Shown: in pieces, positions 24,701 through 38,700 of the stretch
How positions within the stretch are numbered: the stretch's first letter is position 1
Layout: the number at the start of each line of letters is the position of its first letter
Source: Membranipora membranacea
Taxonomy: Eukaryota; Bryozoa; Gymnolaemata; Cheilostomatida; Membraniporidae
DNA: 64,000 bases
Direction of reading: 5' to 3'
NCBI GenBank assembly: GCA_914767715.1
Contig: OU612070.1
Location: 141,501 to 205,500, forward strand
Translations under genes and position numbers: made by a program
The notes under the pieces: generated by a model
The model's input: only the letters and a program-made list of their open reading frames with translations
Databases searched by the model: none
What the model was told of the DNA's origin: nothing

Positions 24701-27700
24701 TACTTCATCATTAAATCTACAGTGCTCTTTCCTCTCATCTGTCAGCAGTTCTACATAATATATTAAAGGAGTTACTTACTCTCTGAACATACAACACAGG
24801 GAGGGGATAACTCTTACTTAGTTATGCTTGCTCTCTATGAGATTTTATCCCATGATCTCTTAGATCCGCATGAAAACACTGTTGTTATAATATAAATCAC
24901 ACACTCAGTATATCACTATGCCTCAGTATATTACTATGGTAATTTATATATCTACCAGTAGGATAGTGAGAATCACTACAATAATATAACCCTACCTTGC
25001 TGTATATCATCTTTAGCATCATCAGATACACTGGCCAGTAGAATCTGAGTCTGATTAGTAGAAGCTAGCGGAGTACAGAAGAATTTCTGTAGTAACATCT
25101 GATAATATTTGATATCTATATAACACATTGCTGCCAGTACATTATCTACTGATAATTTCATAGTTTTATCCTGCTGTCCAAGTTTCAGACTCCACATCAC
25201 CATTCGTCTGTAATCACATTATATATATACATTTATAGTGTTAGATCATAATGACCTCCATATAACCGACTAACTGTCTGTTAGTAGTTATCATAAGTCG
25301 GAACTAACCGACTAACGTTAAGAGAAGTTTTACAAAGCTATGCTATCTTCACATATTGGAAGTAGAAGTTTGCAATGGTTAGTCATCGTGATTTTAGATC
25401 ATGATTATTATATAGCTCAATAGAGTTGATCTACCTTCACTTACTGGAATAGCTGATCTGTGAGTAGAGATTTGATATCGAATGAATTACTCCCAGCCGA
25501 AGACCAGAGTGTAGAGGCGACACACTGTACATGTAGACGGGAGGGGCGTATAATACCAGGATCTGAGGGGTGAGGGGTACCTTGCTCACAGGAATGTACA
25601 GCACAATCCTCTAACCACTTGAGAAACTGACCGATTCTACAATACAATCATCAGCATTATTATAGCAACTATGATATAACTAATATGTAGAGCCTATCAA
25701 ACTTTAAAACCTCATAATATATACAGATGAGGACATGTCTCTATCAAAGTCTCGCTCGATGTCTCTCAAGTTGATATATTATATGATTGGATATTTTGCT
25801 TACCTGGTAGAAGCGTTATTATCGTGATGAAGTCCGATTCTGTATAATATCTCAGCAGTAGCATCAGTAGCCATACTCTGTGAGTTGATCATCAGTATAT
25901 CTCTGTGATTCTGTCGGAGGAGACGATCTATCAGGATTTTACTCACATCAGCTGATCGAACAGACAGCTCTATAATCACCTGAGAATAAAACACAATCAT
26001 ACAGTTAGATTTATCATCAGGATAAAAACTACCCCATAGAGAGAGTTATCCTTCATTGTACATAGTCATTGATCTAAAATAATACTGTCTTCTGACTTAG
26101 GGCCAACCCAGAGGAGCAAACTTCAGTTATTTGAGAGCGTTACTTTTTACGTACCTTTTCTAGCTATGATGTTGTCACACTTACCTTTTCGAGCTGTGAC
26201 GTGACACTTGATGTTAGCTGAGACATGAGTAAAGAGCAGCATGTGTGTAGTATATTAGATTTATTCTCTATAGCGTCGAGTACATGTGTACCCATCTCTG
26301 GTATATGGTCTATACAGTGATATAACAACTGTAACCAACTATAGCTGTAAATATAGTAAAACAAACAGTGTAGCTGTCATTATAGAGCATACAATCATAC
26401 ATATATCGTATATAATCATTCTCTTGCGCTGTAGGTACGCTGTAGGTACGCATATTTCCTATTTCAGAGAAGGCAATGGTCTAACAGTTACTTAGCAGCT
26501 AATTCCCCCATAACATATGTATGCCCTGAATTGGGTGGTGTAGATAGAGAATAAAACAAATCCATTCCCTGATAGCCACAATGCCATTGTAGATGAAACA
26601 ATCTGCCCCTACAAGGCAGACCGAAACATTCACACCTATTAGCACTTTCCTATGCTTTTCATTATTAAACAATATTAGTATGAATAGTATGCACAAAGTA
26701 TACACAGAGTATAATATACATACCTGGTATTCTTAGCAGGAGCCATAGTACCCGGTTCGCTCAGACCTGGATAACCCAGTATACATATCTGAGATAATCC
26801 CAGACTCATACTATCTCTAGGTCTGTGTATCTTAATAGTCAGTGATGATATTATCTCTGGCTCTAAAAATCTCACCTACAATATACAAGTCAAACGGCAT
26901 TTACCCTTTGTCAATCAAGCCCCTACTACTGACGGTCAACAAAATGTGCAAACTCCTGTTTCTAATTTTTACAGTTGTAATATACTGCCGAGAATCTATC
27001 TACTAGAACTATTAAGAGGGGAGGTTAGTTTATTACATACCTTGATGACAGTGAGTAAGTTAGATAAGTACATACCTTGATGACAGTGAGACCGCTGGAT
27101 ATTATAGGATTTCTAGCTGGTATAGTCGGTAGTCCATCATGTGATAACTCCACACTGATATGACTGGGACCAGCCGTATTCAGTGTACTCATATAAGGAT
27201 GTATCTGTACCTCCTTAACTAGGACGGCACAAGGCAGCTGGATGTTCAGATCAATCCAGGGAGTATCAGCGTTAAACTTATAACTCCACGGAGCAGTACG
27301 AGCTCGCCTGTGTGCTGGATTAGCTTGTATCAGAGCAAACGTCGGCCCTACTGACGGATTGTTACTGTATATGTTACCTGCAGATGACAACACAGACACA
27401 TGATGATTAAAGTATAGTAAAGGCCAAAATGCATCTGAAATTCTCCATCATTATTAATTACTTGGTTTGAAAAAAGGAGGTAAAAAGTTTTAAAATCTCA
27501 TCTTATGTATTACAAACATGACTAATTTAGGCAATATTCTCATGTAATTAATTGTGATAAGAATGCATAATTACACTCAAATTAAGACGGTCATTCACCA
27601 ACCTAACATAACTTCGTTTATTCCTAGTTCCTACATTCAGCACATAATTACAGTAATCTACTGTTGTTTGGGTTTTATAATGCGGAAAGCCGAGGTAATG

Positions 27701-29683
27701 TTAAATGTTTGTCTTGTTTAGAGACTGGTAACTAATATTTCTATTCAATGAATTCAAATAAAGAAGTTGAATATCTCATTACTATTAAAGCTTGACAATA
27801 ATAAAATACTGAATACTAACAAATTCACTCAAACAAACACAAGTCCGCAGTAAGCACACAAATCAGAGAGTAAAACAAGTCAACTAACTATTCTCACTGG
27901 ATTTAAACAACTAACATCAGCTCCATCAAAAATTCTACTCATTGACATTTATCTGACAGGGTTAGACAGAACACCGAGTCCTACTGAGTGATCTCAAGTA
28001 GGCAATGTAAGAACAGTCAGCAGTCACTGCAATGAACCTGTAGTTGGGATATAAGAATATCGTCAGCACAGAACACTAAATCACGCAAGTGACTAACAAC
28101 TATAAGGGAGACGAGAAGAGAGCCGAGAAGGGAGCCGACTAGAGAGGGAGACGAGAAGGGAGCCGACTAGAGAGGGAGAGGAGAAGGGAGCCGAATAGAG
28201 AGGGAGAGGAGAAGGGAGCCGACTAGAGAGGGAGACGAGAAGGGAGCCGACTAGAGAGGGAGACGAGAAGGGAGCCGACTAGAGAGGGAGACGAGAAGGG
28301 AGCCGACTAGAGAGGGAGATAGTGACGTAGTCATGTATCCAGTAGAGCCCAAACCTCCTAATAACAGATTAGCTAATCTAACTAGTATAGAGGAGATGTT
28401 TGAGGAGAGTAGAGATAATATAACAGGATACTGTATTAAGTCTATGACTAGTGATCCGTATGGTCATCCTGTACTCGCTGTCACAGACGGAAAGGTCAGC
28501 AGATCACTAATAACTAATCTATATATAGATAATCAGTGTACCCAAGGAGTACCATATCAGTCTATCTGAATAAATCAGTGTTATGTATTTTGTAATCTAC
28601 TAACAAAAACTCAGTCTTTGAAGCTTGATTGTCTGTTGCTTTATACTGGACTGTCATATTGACAGGTTGGGAGTATTATAGTTTATGATGCTGTTGAGAA
28701 GCAGATACTACGTAAGATAGGAGCTGGCTGGCATCAGGTGGATTGTGTCACATTCGATCAAGATCATAACTTCACCATGACTACAGATAAACCAAACGAG
28801 AAATGTGTTGTCAAGTACAGCCTCAAGGGAGACCTGGTAAGTTAGTCAACAAATCAGCGGGACTTATCTAACATCACATCCCGAACAGGTCAGAACAGAC
28901 CTGGTGGACCAGCTAACCCCAGAAGTCGATGGACTTCTGTGGGGCTCGAACCCAGGATCTCATACATTTGCCCATTAAAGGCCCAGCGCTCTAGCCTACT
29001 GAGCCACCTGCCACTCCTTCCGTTATCTCTTTGTACTGTACTGTATTATCTATCCTCCACTTTCTACAGACCCTTCTGTCTTACCTCAGGTGAATCGTGT
29101 AGAGATAGAAGAGTGTATGAAGGTGTTCGGAGTCGCGACACTGAGTGATGGTAGATTAGCAGTGTCACTACAGCAGAGCACTAAAGATAGTCTAGTTAGG
29201 ATATACGAGGGGTCAACTGTATGCAGTACTGTATTTAAGGACAGCAATGGAAAAAACTTCTTTACAAAGCCACAGTTCATAGTAACATCAGGTCAGTCAA
29301 TAAGCCCCTAAGTTAATGTTACTGGTATGTGAAGACAAATGCAGAAGAGTATATAAGTAAACAAGTCTGACCCTTACAGCTACGGGAGCTGATGTCGTAT
29401 GGATGTTATTGCTCAGTGATCTATGTAGTGAAGTGTAATATATAAAATCTAACTCTAACTCTTCAGGTGACAATATAGTTGTTGGAGACGTAGGTACAAA
29501 AAATCTCAGATGTTTCTCTGTATCTAAAGAGAAAGTTGTGTGGAGTTACTCTATGGATATGCCTCGAGGTAATTAAATATATATATTAAATAACTCTGAT
29601 TTTCTATGTATACAAGACGAGTCATAGTGTCAAACTGCCTTCTCTATGTAAACAGGACATACTAGGTGATAAGTTGAACTAAA

Positions 29684-29716
<33 letters not shown>

Positions 29717-32700
29717 CCTCATCCATAGTGAAGCAACGATAAGATTAGGCATTTAACTAAGTAATATATAAATGATGTACAAGTGATCAGAATAATATAA
29801 ATCTTCGTCTCCTACTTTGTTTCAGGGATGTTTGTTGATGGTGGAGGAAATATATGTGCCTGTGATTTTAGAAATAACAGAATGACCCTTCTCAGCCCTG
29901 CTGGTAATCTGCTAGGTCACAGTCTAACAGGACTGAGTAAACCTCAGTTCATAGCCATGAATCACAACCGATTATTCACCCTTGATATGGGGCGCAGTAC
30001 CAGTTACAGGTAATACACATGATCTAAGTGTTCAGATCAGCACTTTATATTAGATTTCAGACAGCGAGTATCTTTTTTGCTGGTCGGCTAAGGCTCGTTG
30101 AGCTTATCTGTTTTGATACACTCTCGATCAATGGGATCTTACCCATGATTGTGATGACTAGCTCTAGGATCTTATGATGGATGATATGAGATAATACTAT
30201 GATTGTGATGTTCTGATTGTGTTGTTCGGATAGTGATGTTCTGATTGTGATGTTCTGATTGCGATGTTCTGATTGCGATGTTCTGATCGTGATGTTCTGA
30301 TCGTGATGTTCTGATCGTGATGTTCTGATAGTGATGTTCTGATAGTGATGTTCTGATTGCGATGTTCTGATCGCGATGTTCTGATCGTGATGTTCTGATT
30401 GCGATGTTCTGATTGTGATGTTATGATTGTGATGTTCTGATTGTGATGTTCTGATAGTGATGTTCTGATCGTGATGTTCTGATTGTGATGTTCTGATTGT
30501 GATGTTCTGATTGTGATGTTTTGATAGTGATGTTCTGATTGTGATGTTCTGATTTTGATGTTCTGATAGTGATGTTCTGATCGTGATGTTCTGATTGTGA
30601 TGTTCTGATAGTGATGTTCTGATCGTCATGTTCTGATTGCGATGTTCTGATCGTGATGTTCTGATTGTGATGTTCTGATCGTGATGTTGTGATTGTGATG
30701 TTCTGATAGTGATGTTCTGATTGTGATATTCTGATTGTGATGTTCTGATTGTGATGTTGTGATCGTGATGTTCTGATCGTGATGTTCTGTTTCAGGTTAT
30801 CAGTGTATAACCTGTTCAGTCCAGATCAAGCTAAGAGGAGACAGAGTACATATAGACCTGAGTGGCAGAAGTGACCATCTATGGGAGAATAGCGTGATCC
30901 AAATTATGGCATAACTGGTGGTTTAGTGGCTATAGTACCACCACTCGTCTAAAATGTCATCGGCCATCAGCCAATACTCCCAACATAATACGGCACAATA
31001 ATCTCTACTGTCTATAATTCTAATGATCTCCCACCTGTACACAGACACTGAGTATGATGATAAACTGATGATGAATCCTCAGTAGAACCTTATAAGATGA
31101 CACACCTGTGTGATTAAAGTTCAATAGAACTGACTAGCATCGTTCTATTAAAGCCACTTTAATTTTCTGAGTTTAACTTTCTTTTGTATATGAAATAAAT
31201 ATCTATGCAGTGAGATACTGTGTTCTATAAAATATGGTCTCAAGTTGTCAGACCTAGCTACATATAGGATTCAAATGTCGGTACGCTGCAGCTATGCGGC
31301 AATAATGCTGTTGTAAAATCATAATACAAAAGGAGAATTTTCGGAGTTCTATACGGCGGTTTCAAAACAGTCATTTGCAGCTGCATGGTTATTTATTCAG
31401 TGTAGTACAATATAGTATAGTATACGATGGCGTACTACAATATAGTATAGTATAGGATAAAGTACTACAATATAGTATAGTATATCATAGTGTACTACAA
31501 TGTAGTGTATTACAATATAGTATAGTATATGATAGAGTGCTACAATATAGTATAGTATATGAAAAAGTACTACAATGTAGTATAGTATATGATAGAGTGC
31601 TACAATATAGTGTAGTATATGATAAAGTACTACAATATAGTATAGTATATGATAAAGTACTACAATATAGTATAGTATATGATAGAGTGCTACAATATAG
31701 TATAGTATATGATAGAGTGCTACAATATAGTGTAGTATATGATAAAGTACTACAATATAGTATAGTATATGATAAAGTACTACAATATAGTGTAGTATAT
31801 GATAGAGTGCTACAATATAGTGTAGTATATGATAGAGTGCTACAATATAGTATAGTATATGATAAAGTACTACAATATAGTATAGTATATGATAAAGTAC
31901 TACAATATAGTGTAGTATATGATAGAGTGCTACAATATAGTGTAGTATATGATAGAGTGCTACAATATAGTGTAGTATATGATAGAGTGCTACAATATAG
32001 TATAGTATATGATAAAGTACTACAATATAGTATAGTATATGATAGAGTGCTACAATATAGTATAGTATATGATAGAGTGCTACAATATAGTGTAGTATAT
32101 GATAGAGTGCTACAATATAGTATAGTATATGATAAAGTACTACAATATAGTATAGTATATGATAAAGTACTACAATATAGTGTAGTATATGATAGAGTGC
32201 TACAATATAGTGTAGTATATGATAGAGTGCTACAATATAGTATAGTATATGATAAAGTACTACAATATAGTATAGTATATGATAAAGTACTACAATATAG
32301 TGTAGTATATGATAGAGTGCTACAATATAGTGTAGTATATGATAGAGTGCTACAATATAGTGTAGTATATGATAGAGTGCTACAATATAGTATAGTATAT
32401 GATAAAGTACTACAATATAGTATAGTATATGATAGAGTGCTACAATATAGTGTAGTATATGATAGAGTGCTACAATATAGTGTAGTATATGATAGAGTGC
32501 TACAATATAGTATAGTATATGATAAAGTACTACAATATAGTATAGTATATGATAAAGTACTACAATATAGTGTAGTATATGATAGAGTGCTACAATATAG
32601 TGTAGTATATGATAGAGTGCTACAATATAGTATAGTATATGATAGAGTGCTACAATATAGTATAGTATATGATAAAGTACTACAATATAGTATAGTAAAT

Positions 32701-35700
32701 TATAGTATAGTAAATTACAGTCTAATATGATAGTGTAGTACATCATAGTATTGTATATGTTAGTGAAGTGCATATTAGTGTAGCTAGCACATTATGGTGT
32801 AGCCCACAGCACATTTTTATTCTAGTAATAAGTATTTATGTTATAACTAATATAGCATATTTTCATGCAGAATATATTAAGTTGTTGTGTGGCTTACCGA
32901 GAGGAGCAAAGTTATAAGTATAGTGTATTTGTGTACTTGGTGACTTACCGAGAGGAGCAAAGTTGATTAGTTGTTCACTGCTGACGCTGCCGGACATATA
33001 AAGCTGATTGAGGCTGACAGAGTTAGCTGTACTTCTATGTGATGAGCTGGCAGCAGTACTGAGGTGATATAATACTGAACTTATCATACCGCTACTATCA
33101 TCAGGATATGATAAATAACTATCCACAAACCGACTCACTATACAGTTTATACCATCTGTAATATATTCAGTACAGTTATACAGCGGTGTATAGTCAGTAT
33201 CATATCACATATACTACATTGCAACATTGTACCACAATATGATAAGGCATAAACCATCATGTAGAACCTCTTACAGGCAGGCAGTATTGACTGAGGAGAT
33301 AAAACTCAGAATAAGGATAGATATAAGGTAACATACCTAGTTCTATAAATCTGGATATAGTATGAGAACAGTTTAGTGTGACTTTTATAAAGAGAAGTAG
33401 CGGAGCAGAGACAGTATGTACACTGTTATCTGGAGATAAGTACTCCTGGATATATTCTAACATCTTATAATAATCCCTGGATGCTCTACATTATTAAATA
33501 CAAGATTATACAGTACCAAATAATACTATCCCAGATAATCAAATACATAATAATATATAAAAATTATCAAATACAAAAATCATCACACACAAAGTCCCAC
33601 AGGTTTACTGTTTGTTGTATTATAATGTTGATAGTATTATGAGTACCTGAATAGTAGAGTTAGTAGATTGAATACAGCGTCTCCGACAGTGATAGGTGAT
33701 TTACTGTGTTTAGGTTTATGAGGACCCGCTCTACACTGAGATAGAGCCTGTATTAGTGTACTTATAAGCTGACGCTGTGACAGGAAGGAATCAGCTAATG
33801 TGGGCGGAGCGTCTACATCCATCAGATGCCAGCACTTTCTCTGCTTTCTGCTGAGTTCACTACTGGCAGCAGCAGCTGATGTACCGCTGGTCTCTCCTTC
33901 GTTACGCTTCTACAGACAGACATACATAGAGTTATAGAGATTATAATACTCGAGGATCTCTCGGTGCAGACTTCAGTATGATAATCATTATCATTTATAT
34001 GTAAGATTAAACTAACCGTAAGAACAATCTAATATAGAAAGCTGGTCGTGAAATAGAAACTGTAGGAGGGGAGCAACAAAATGAAAGCACAAAAGTAACA
34101 CTGATTTATTTATATATATAATATAACATTGTGTAGAAGAGAGGAGAATTTACCATAAGATTAGTCAGTATAGAAGTGACTTCTATATCAGAAGCCGCTG
34201 AATCAATCTTCAAATCAATTTAAATATAGTATCAGTTGAGAATCAAAATTAAATACATACATTTTTGAGATATATGAGAAATCTTTATTACGAAGAGCTA
34301 CACAATTATAGAATGAATGATTGAGAAGTAACTACAGTAAAGTAGTAGGACCTTCACATTACATACATAAATACATACCTACACACATACCCACAGGACA
34401 TACCCACAGGACATACACACAGGACATACACAAGACATACACACAGGACATACATACACTCAGGACATACACACAGGACATACACACAGGACATACATAC
34501 AGGACATACACACAGGACATACATACAGGACATACATACAGGACATACATACACACAGGACATACATACAGGACAAACAAACATACAGGACATAAATACA
34601 GGACATGCATACAGGACATACATACACACAGGACATACACACAGGACATACATACAGGACATACACACAGGACATACAAACAGGACATACACACAGGACA
34701 TACATACAGGACATACATACAGGACATACACACATGACATACACACAGGACATACACACAGGACATACACACAGGACATACACAAGACATACACACAGGA
34801 CATACATACACTCAGGACATACACACAGGACATACACACAGGACATACATACAGGACATACACACAGGACATACATACAGGACATACATACAGGACATAC
34901 ATACACACAGGACATACATACAGGACAAACAAACATACAGGACATAAATACAGGACATGCATACAGGACATACATACACACAGGACATACACACAGGACA
35001 TACATACAGGACATACACACAGGACATACAAACAGGACATACACACAGGACATACATACAGGACATACATACAGGACATACACACAGGACATACACACAG
35101 GACATACATACAGGACATACACACAGGACATACATACAGGACATACACACAGGACATACACACAGGACATATATACAGGACATACACACAGGACATACAT
35201 ACAGGACATACACACAGGACATACACACAGGACATATATACAGGACATACACACAGGACATACACACAGGACATACACACAGGACATACACACATGACAT
35301 ACACACAGGACATACACACAGGACATACACACATGACATACACACAGGACATACACACAGGACATACACACAGGACATACCTGTTCATCAGTCTGAGGAG
35401 ATGCTGCTGCAGCTGCTGCTGACGTTGTGTCATCTGTATCCATTGTCTGATCTACAGCTGCTGCCCCCTGAGTGGATGAGCTCTCCCCTCCCTCCGCTCC
35501 TGTAGCTGACACCCCTGCACCTCTCTGTGAGAGTTTAGAGTTATCTGTCTCCGCCTCGCTGCCTCCCTCCGCCCCTTGTGGTGAGGGGGCAGGGGTCGGG
35601 GGTAGAGTGGAGCGCAGAATGTTACACAGCAGCTTTAGTGTGGTAGTGACCAGACGACTCTCCAGTGAGTCGGGAAGTGCTGGAGTCTCTGAGTCTGTAT

Positions 35701-38700
35701 AAAACAATAACAAACTCTGTCATCAGCCCAGGAAGAAGGTCAAGGCACCAGAGGACAGTGCCAGAGGAGGAGCACGGTGTGAGAGTAGGTATCTGATGAA
35801 ATGTACAATAACCTGCTCAAGTATCATCATACATTATTTATCATATCGTGTTTTGGTCAGACATACCTTTTGTTTTGTTTTGTTGGAAGCAGATGGTGGC
35901 GTCCATCTCATTATCATCATTCTCTACATGAGGTACGACCGTCTCCTGTATGTCTATTATCTCCTTACTAACTTTGACCACCGACTCAAACAGTGACATG
36001 ATGTTTGTTGTGATAGTAGCGTTAGCTGGAAGCTTACAGATAAAGTCTACCAGAGCCAACTGAGCATCTAAGGCTCCGAACAACGTACCTCTAACAGCAC
36101 TGAAAGCATACACAGAAATTATACACAGAAGAAATACATATCAGTTATCATGCAGTGTGGTAGCATACAGATATGGATCTACTACCAACTTGAGAGACAG
36201 AGGCTGAAATGACTGTTTGAAGTTTGCCGGCTAATAACTTATAAGTCAGCAGGATAAAATGAGATGGAGATCCATCAGAAAGGGCTTCAATGAGTTAAAC
36301 AAACTCTGCATTGTTTCACTCAGAGCACTAAGCATACTGAGTGCTGCTGCTGCTGCTGACTACTCAACTTACCAATCAGACATGATCTTACTGAGGCAGC
36401 TCACTAACATATCATTGAGAGAAGACAGACTATTATTAGCAGATTGATGTACTATCTGTATACGTGTAAGTAAATCCTCGAAGGCCTTCACTGTACTCGG
36501 TCCTACATTACTGCTACATCTCAATAACCTACAGGTAAATAAACATAACATAGTCAATCATGCCATCCCCATCAGTTTCTCTGCAAACAAATACTCACAC
36601 AATAATAATTGGGGTTTAGCGGCTCAGAGCTACCAGTTCCTCTTTTGTAATGGTTAGAGACAAGCACCAGGGTGTAAATTTTATTTATCATCATGTGAGA
36701 GAAGTTATTGTCAAATTGCTATTTGTCTGGACCAGAGATTTTACTGTAGATACATAATGATAAAACAATGGCAATGTTACGCAGATGATGGTTGATGATC
36801 TCCAGTGGGTTTGTTTGAATGTGTTTACTAGAGATATAGATACATCAATGTCACTATAGTTGAAGGAAATTTCAACTGCAAATTCAGCTGCATTTGGGTC
36901 TAATTCTGCCTTATCATGTCTCACCATAGAAGCTGAATACTGAGCTATATTTGTTTATTTAAGTTTACCTTTTCAGAAGTTGTTGGAATATATGAGAAGC
37001 ACAGAGAGCGAGAGCGAAGGCACGGTCGTCATCGTTTAGATTGGAGTTGAGTTGTAGGGTTAATGTCCTCAGTAGTAATGTCCAGCCTTTACTACCCAGC
37101 TGTCTACCGGTGGCTGTAAGTATTATAATTATAATCGCAATAAGTTATGAACAGTGATACAGCACTGTGAAAAAGGGTGATATGCTCAGCCAGTAACACC
37201 AAAATCATATGATAAGACACAGACGGAATTTGTTAGGATATACCGCATACACAAAATTAGACTTGGACTCTGAAGTCTGCAAAGAGGAAGGTTTGAGGAG
37301 CAGCTCTGTCCATCCCCAATAACACAGATACTTACCAACATTAGCTACTAAGGCTTCTATAGCCTCAGTGGTTAGTGGTATGTTGGGTTTGAGGGCGGGG
37401 TCGAAACCCTCCTTAGTCTCATCTCTCCACTCCTCAGATAGATCTAGGTAGAACTGTAGTAATGACTCAAAGTCTAGATTAGTACCTTCTCTAACTATGA
37501 GCTGACTAAAGCATGATCCCAGTAATTCTTCTGTAGTCAGTGACTGGTTACCGTTCTGTAATTAGTAACAAAATGTATCGCTTGTCTGTCTGTCCGCGTA
37601 AATAGGTCCTGTACTTATACTAAATAAGTCACTAAACCTTGTACGCTACAACAAACTATCTACTCACTTCAGATGTCATTACGCCAAACTGTGCAAACCT
37701 GACCAGCTCATATAAGTTACAGACCGGGACTGTATTCAGAGGTTATGATATTATGTAAGATTGACTATGCTATTGGGTTACCCTTAAACATAAAACTAGA
37801 TAGTGCTTAAAAGGGGTTTGTGCACAAAAACCATCACCGTCAAACATTAATAATTTGTTACCATTGATGAGGTCACTCTAGTTTGCTTTAAGATCACAAA
37901 CAGGTGGTTTATTTATGATGTTACATTTAAAACCAACATCAGATAAACAAATAATGGAGAAACATGTATGTCATAATAAAGTAAAAAACGCTATTATTTC
38001 ATTGCTAAAAAGCTGTGACACCTATGTTAGCTGAGCCAAAGACAATCATCCGTGGTTGTTGGGTCCATCACCAAATCTTCATGGATAAATGTTTGATATA
38101 TTCAATCGGAGACTAATTAGTATACGAAGCATACCTGAGTATATAAAGCTTCATCTATAGTAGTAGGAGTATCAGATAGAAGTGAGCCACTCACTCCAGC
38201 TACTCCTGCAGCACCAGCAGTGTGAGAGAATCCAGCTGACCTTATTAGTGTACTTCCTGTCTTATTCTGATTACTCTTACTATTGAGAGCTCTCTGCTGA
38301 TTACTTATCTCATGAGCTAACCATAACTGTAGTCTGTAAAATAGATATATCAACTCAACTCATGTCACAACATGAGCTTTAGGGTCACTACATGAGCTTT
38401 AGGGTCACAATACAGCCTGCAACAACAAGAACGGCAACTGGGTGATATTTTAATTCTAGAAACGTACCTGTGTTCAGATACAGCATCACAGCAGTATTTA
38501 GGTCGGCTGTCGATAGCACTGCTTACAGGTGTCAGTATAGCATTCACCATGGGTGGTCCATCACCCCCACGAGATCCGCCTGGGAATCCCATACCAGGTC
38601 CCATAGCATGCATATAAGCCATCTGCATCATACTACAAGTATAAAATATCAAACTAAATGCATGAGAATACCCTGAGCTAACATTATTATTACGTATTTA

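Noticed and set aside
31397-32773. Long open frames on both strands (458 and 397 codons)
   Set aside because: They are produced by a stop-free 30-bp tandem repeat; composition is purely repetitive and both strands are open, so not taken as genes.
34321-35505. Several long open frames of Cys/Val or Thr/His repeats on both strands
   Set aside because: Products of the GGACATACA-type minisatellite. Only the real exon 45 at 35381-35694 is coding.
36691-36927. Minus-strand open stretch in BIRC6 intron 42
   Set aside because: Exons 42 and 43 join in phase without it, it is not bounded by good splice sites, and no similarity was recognised.
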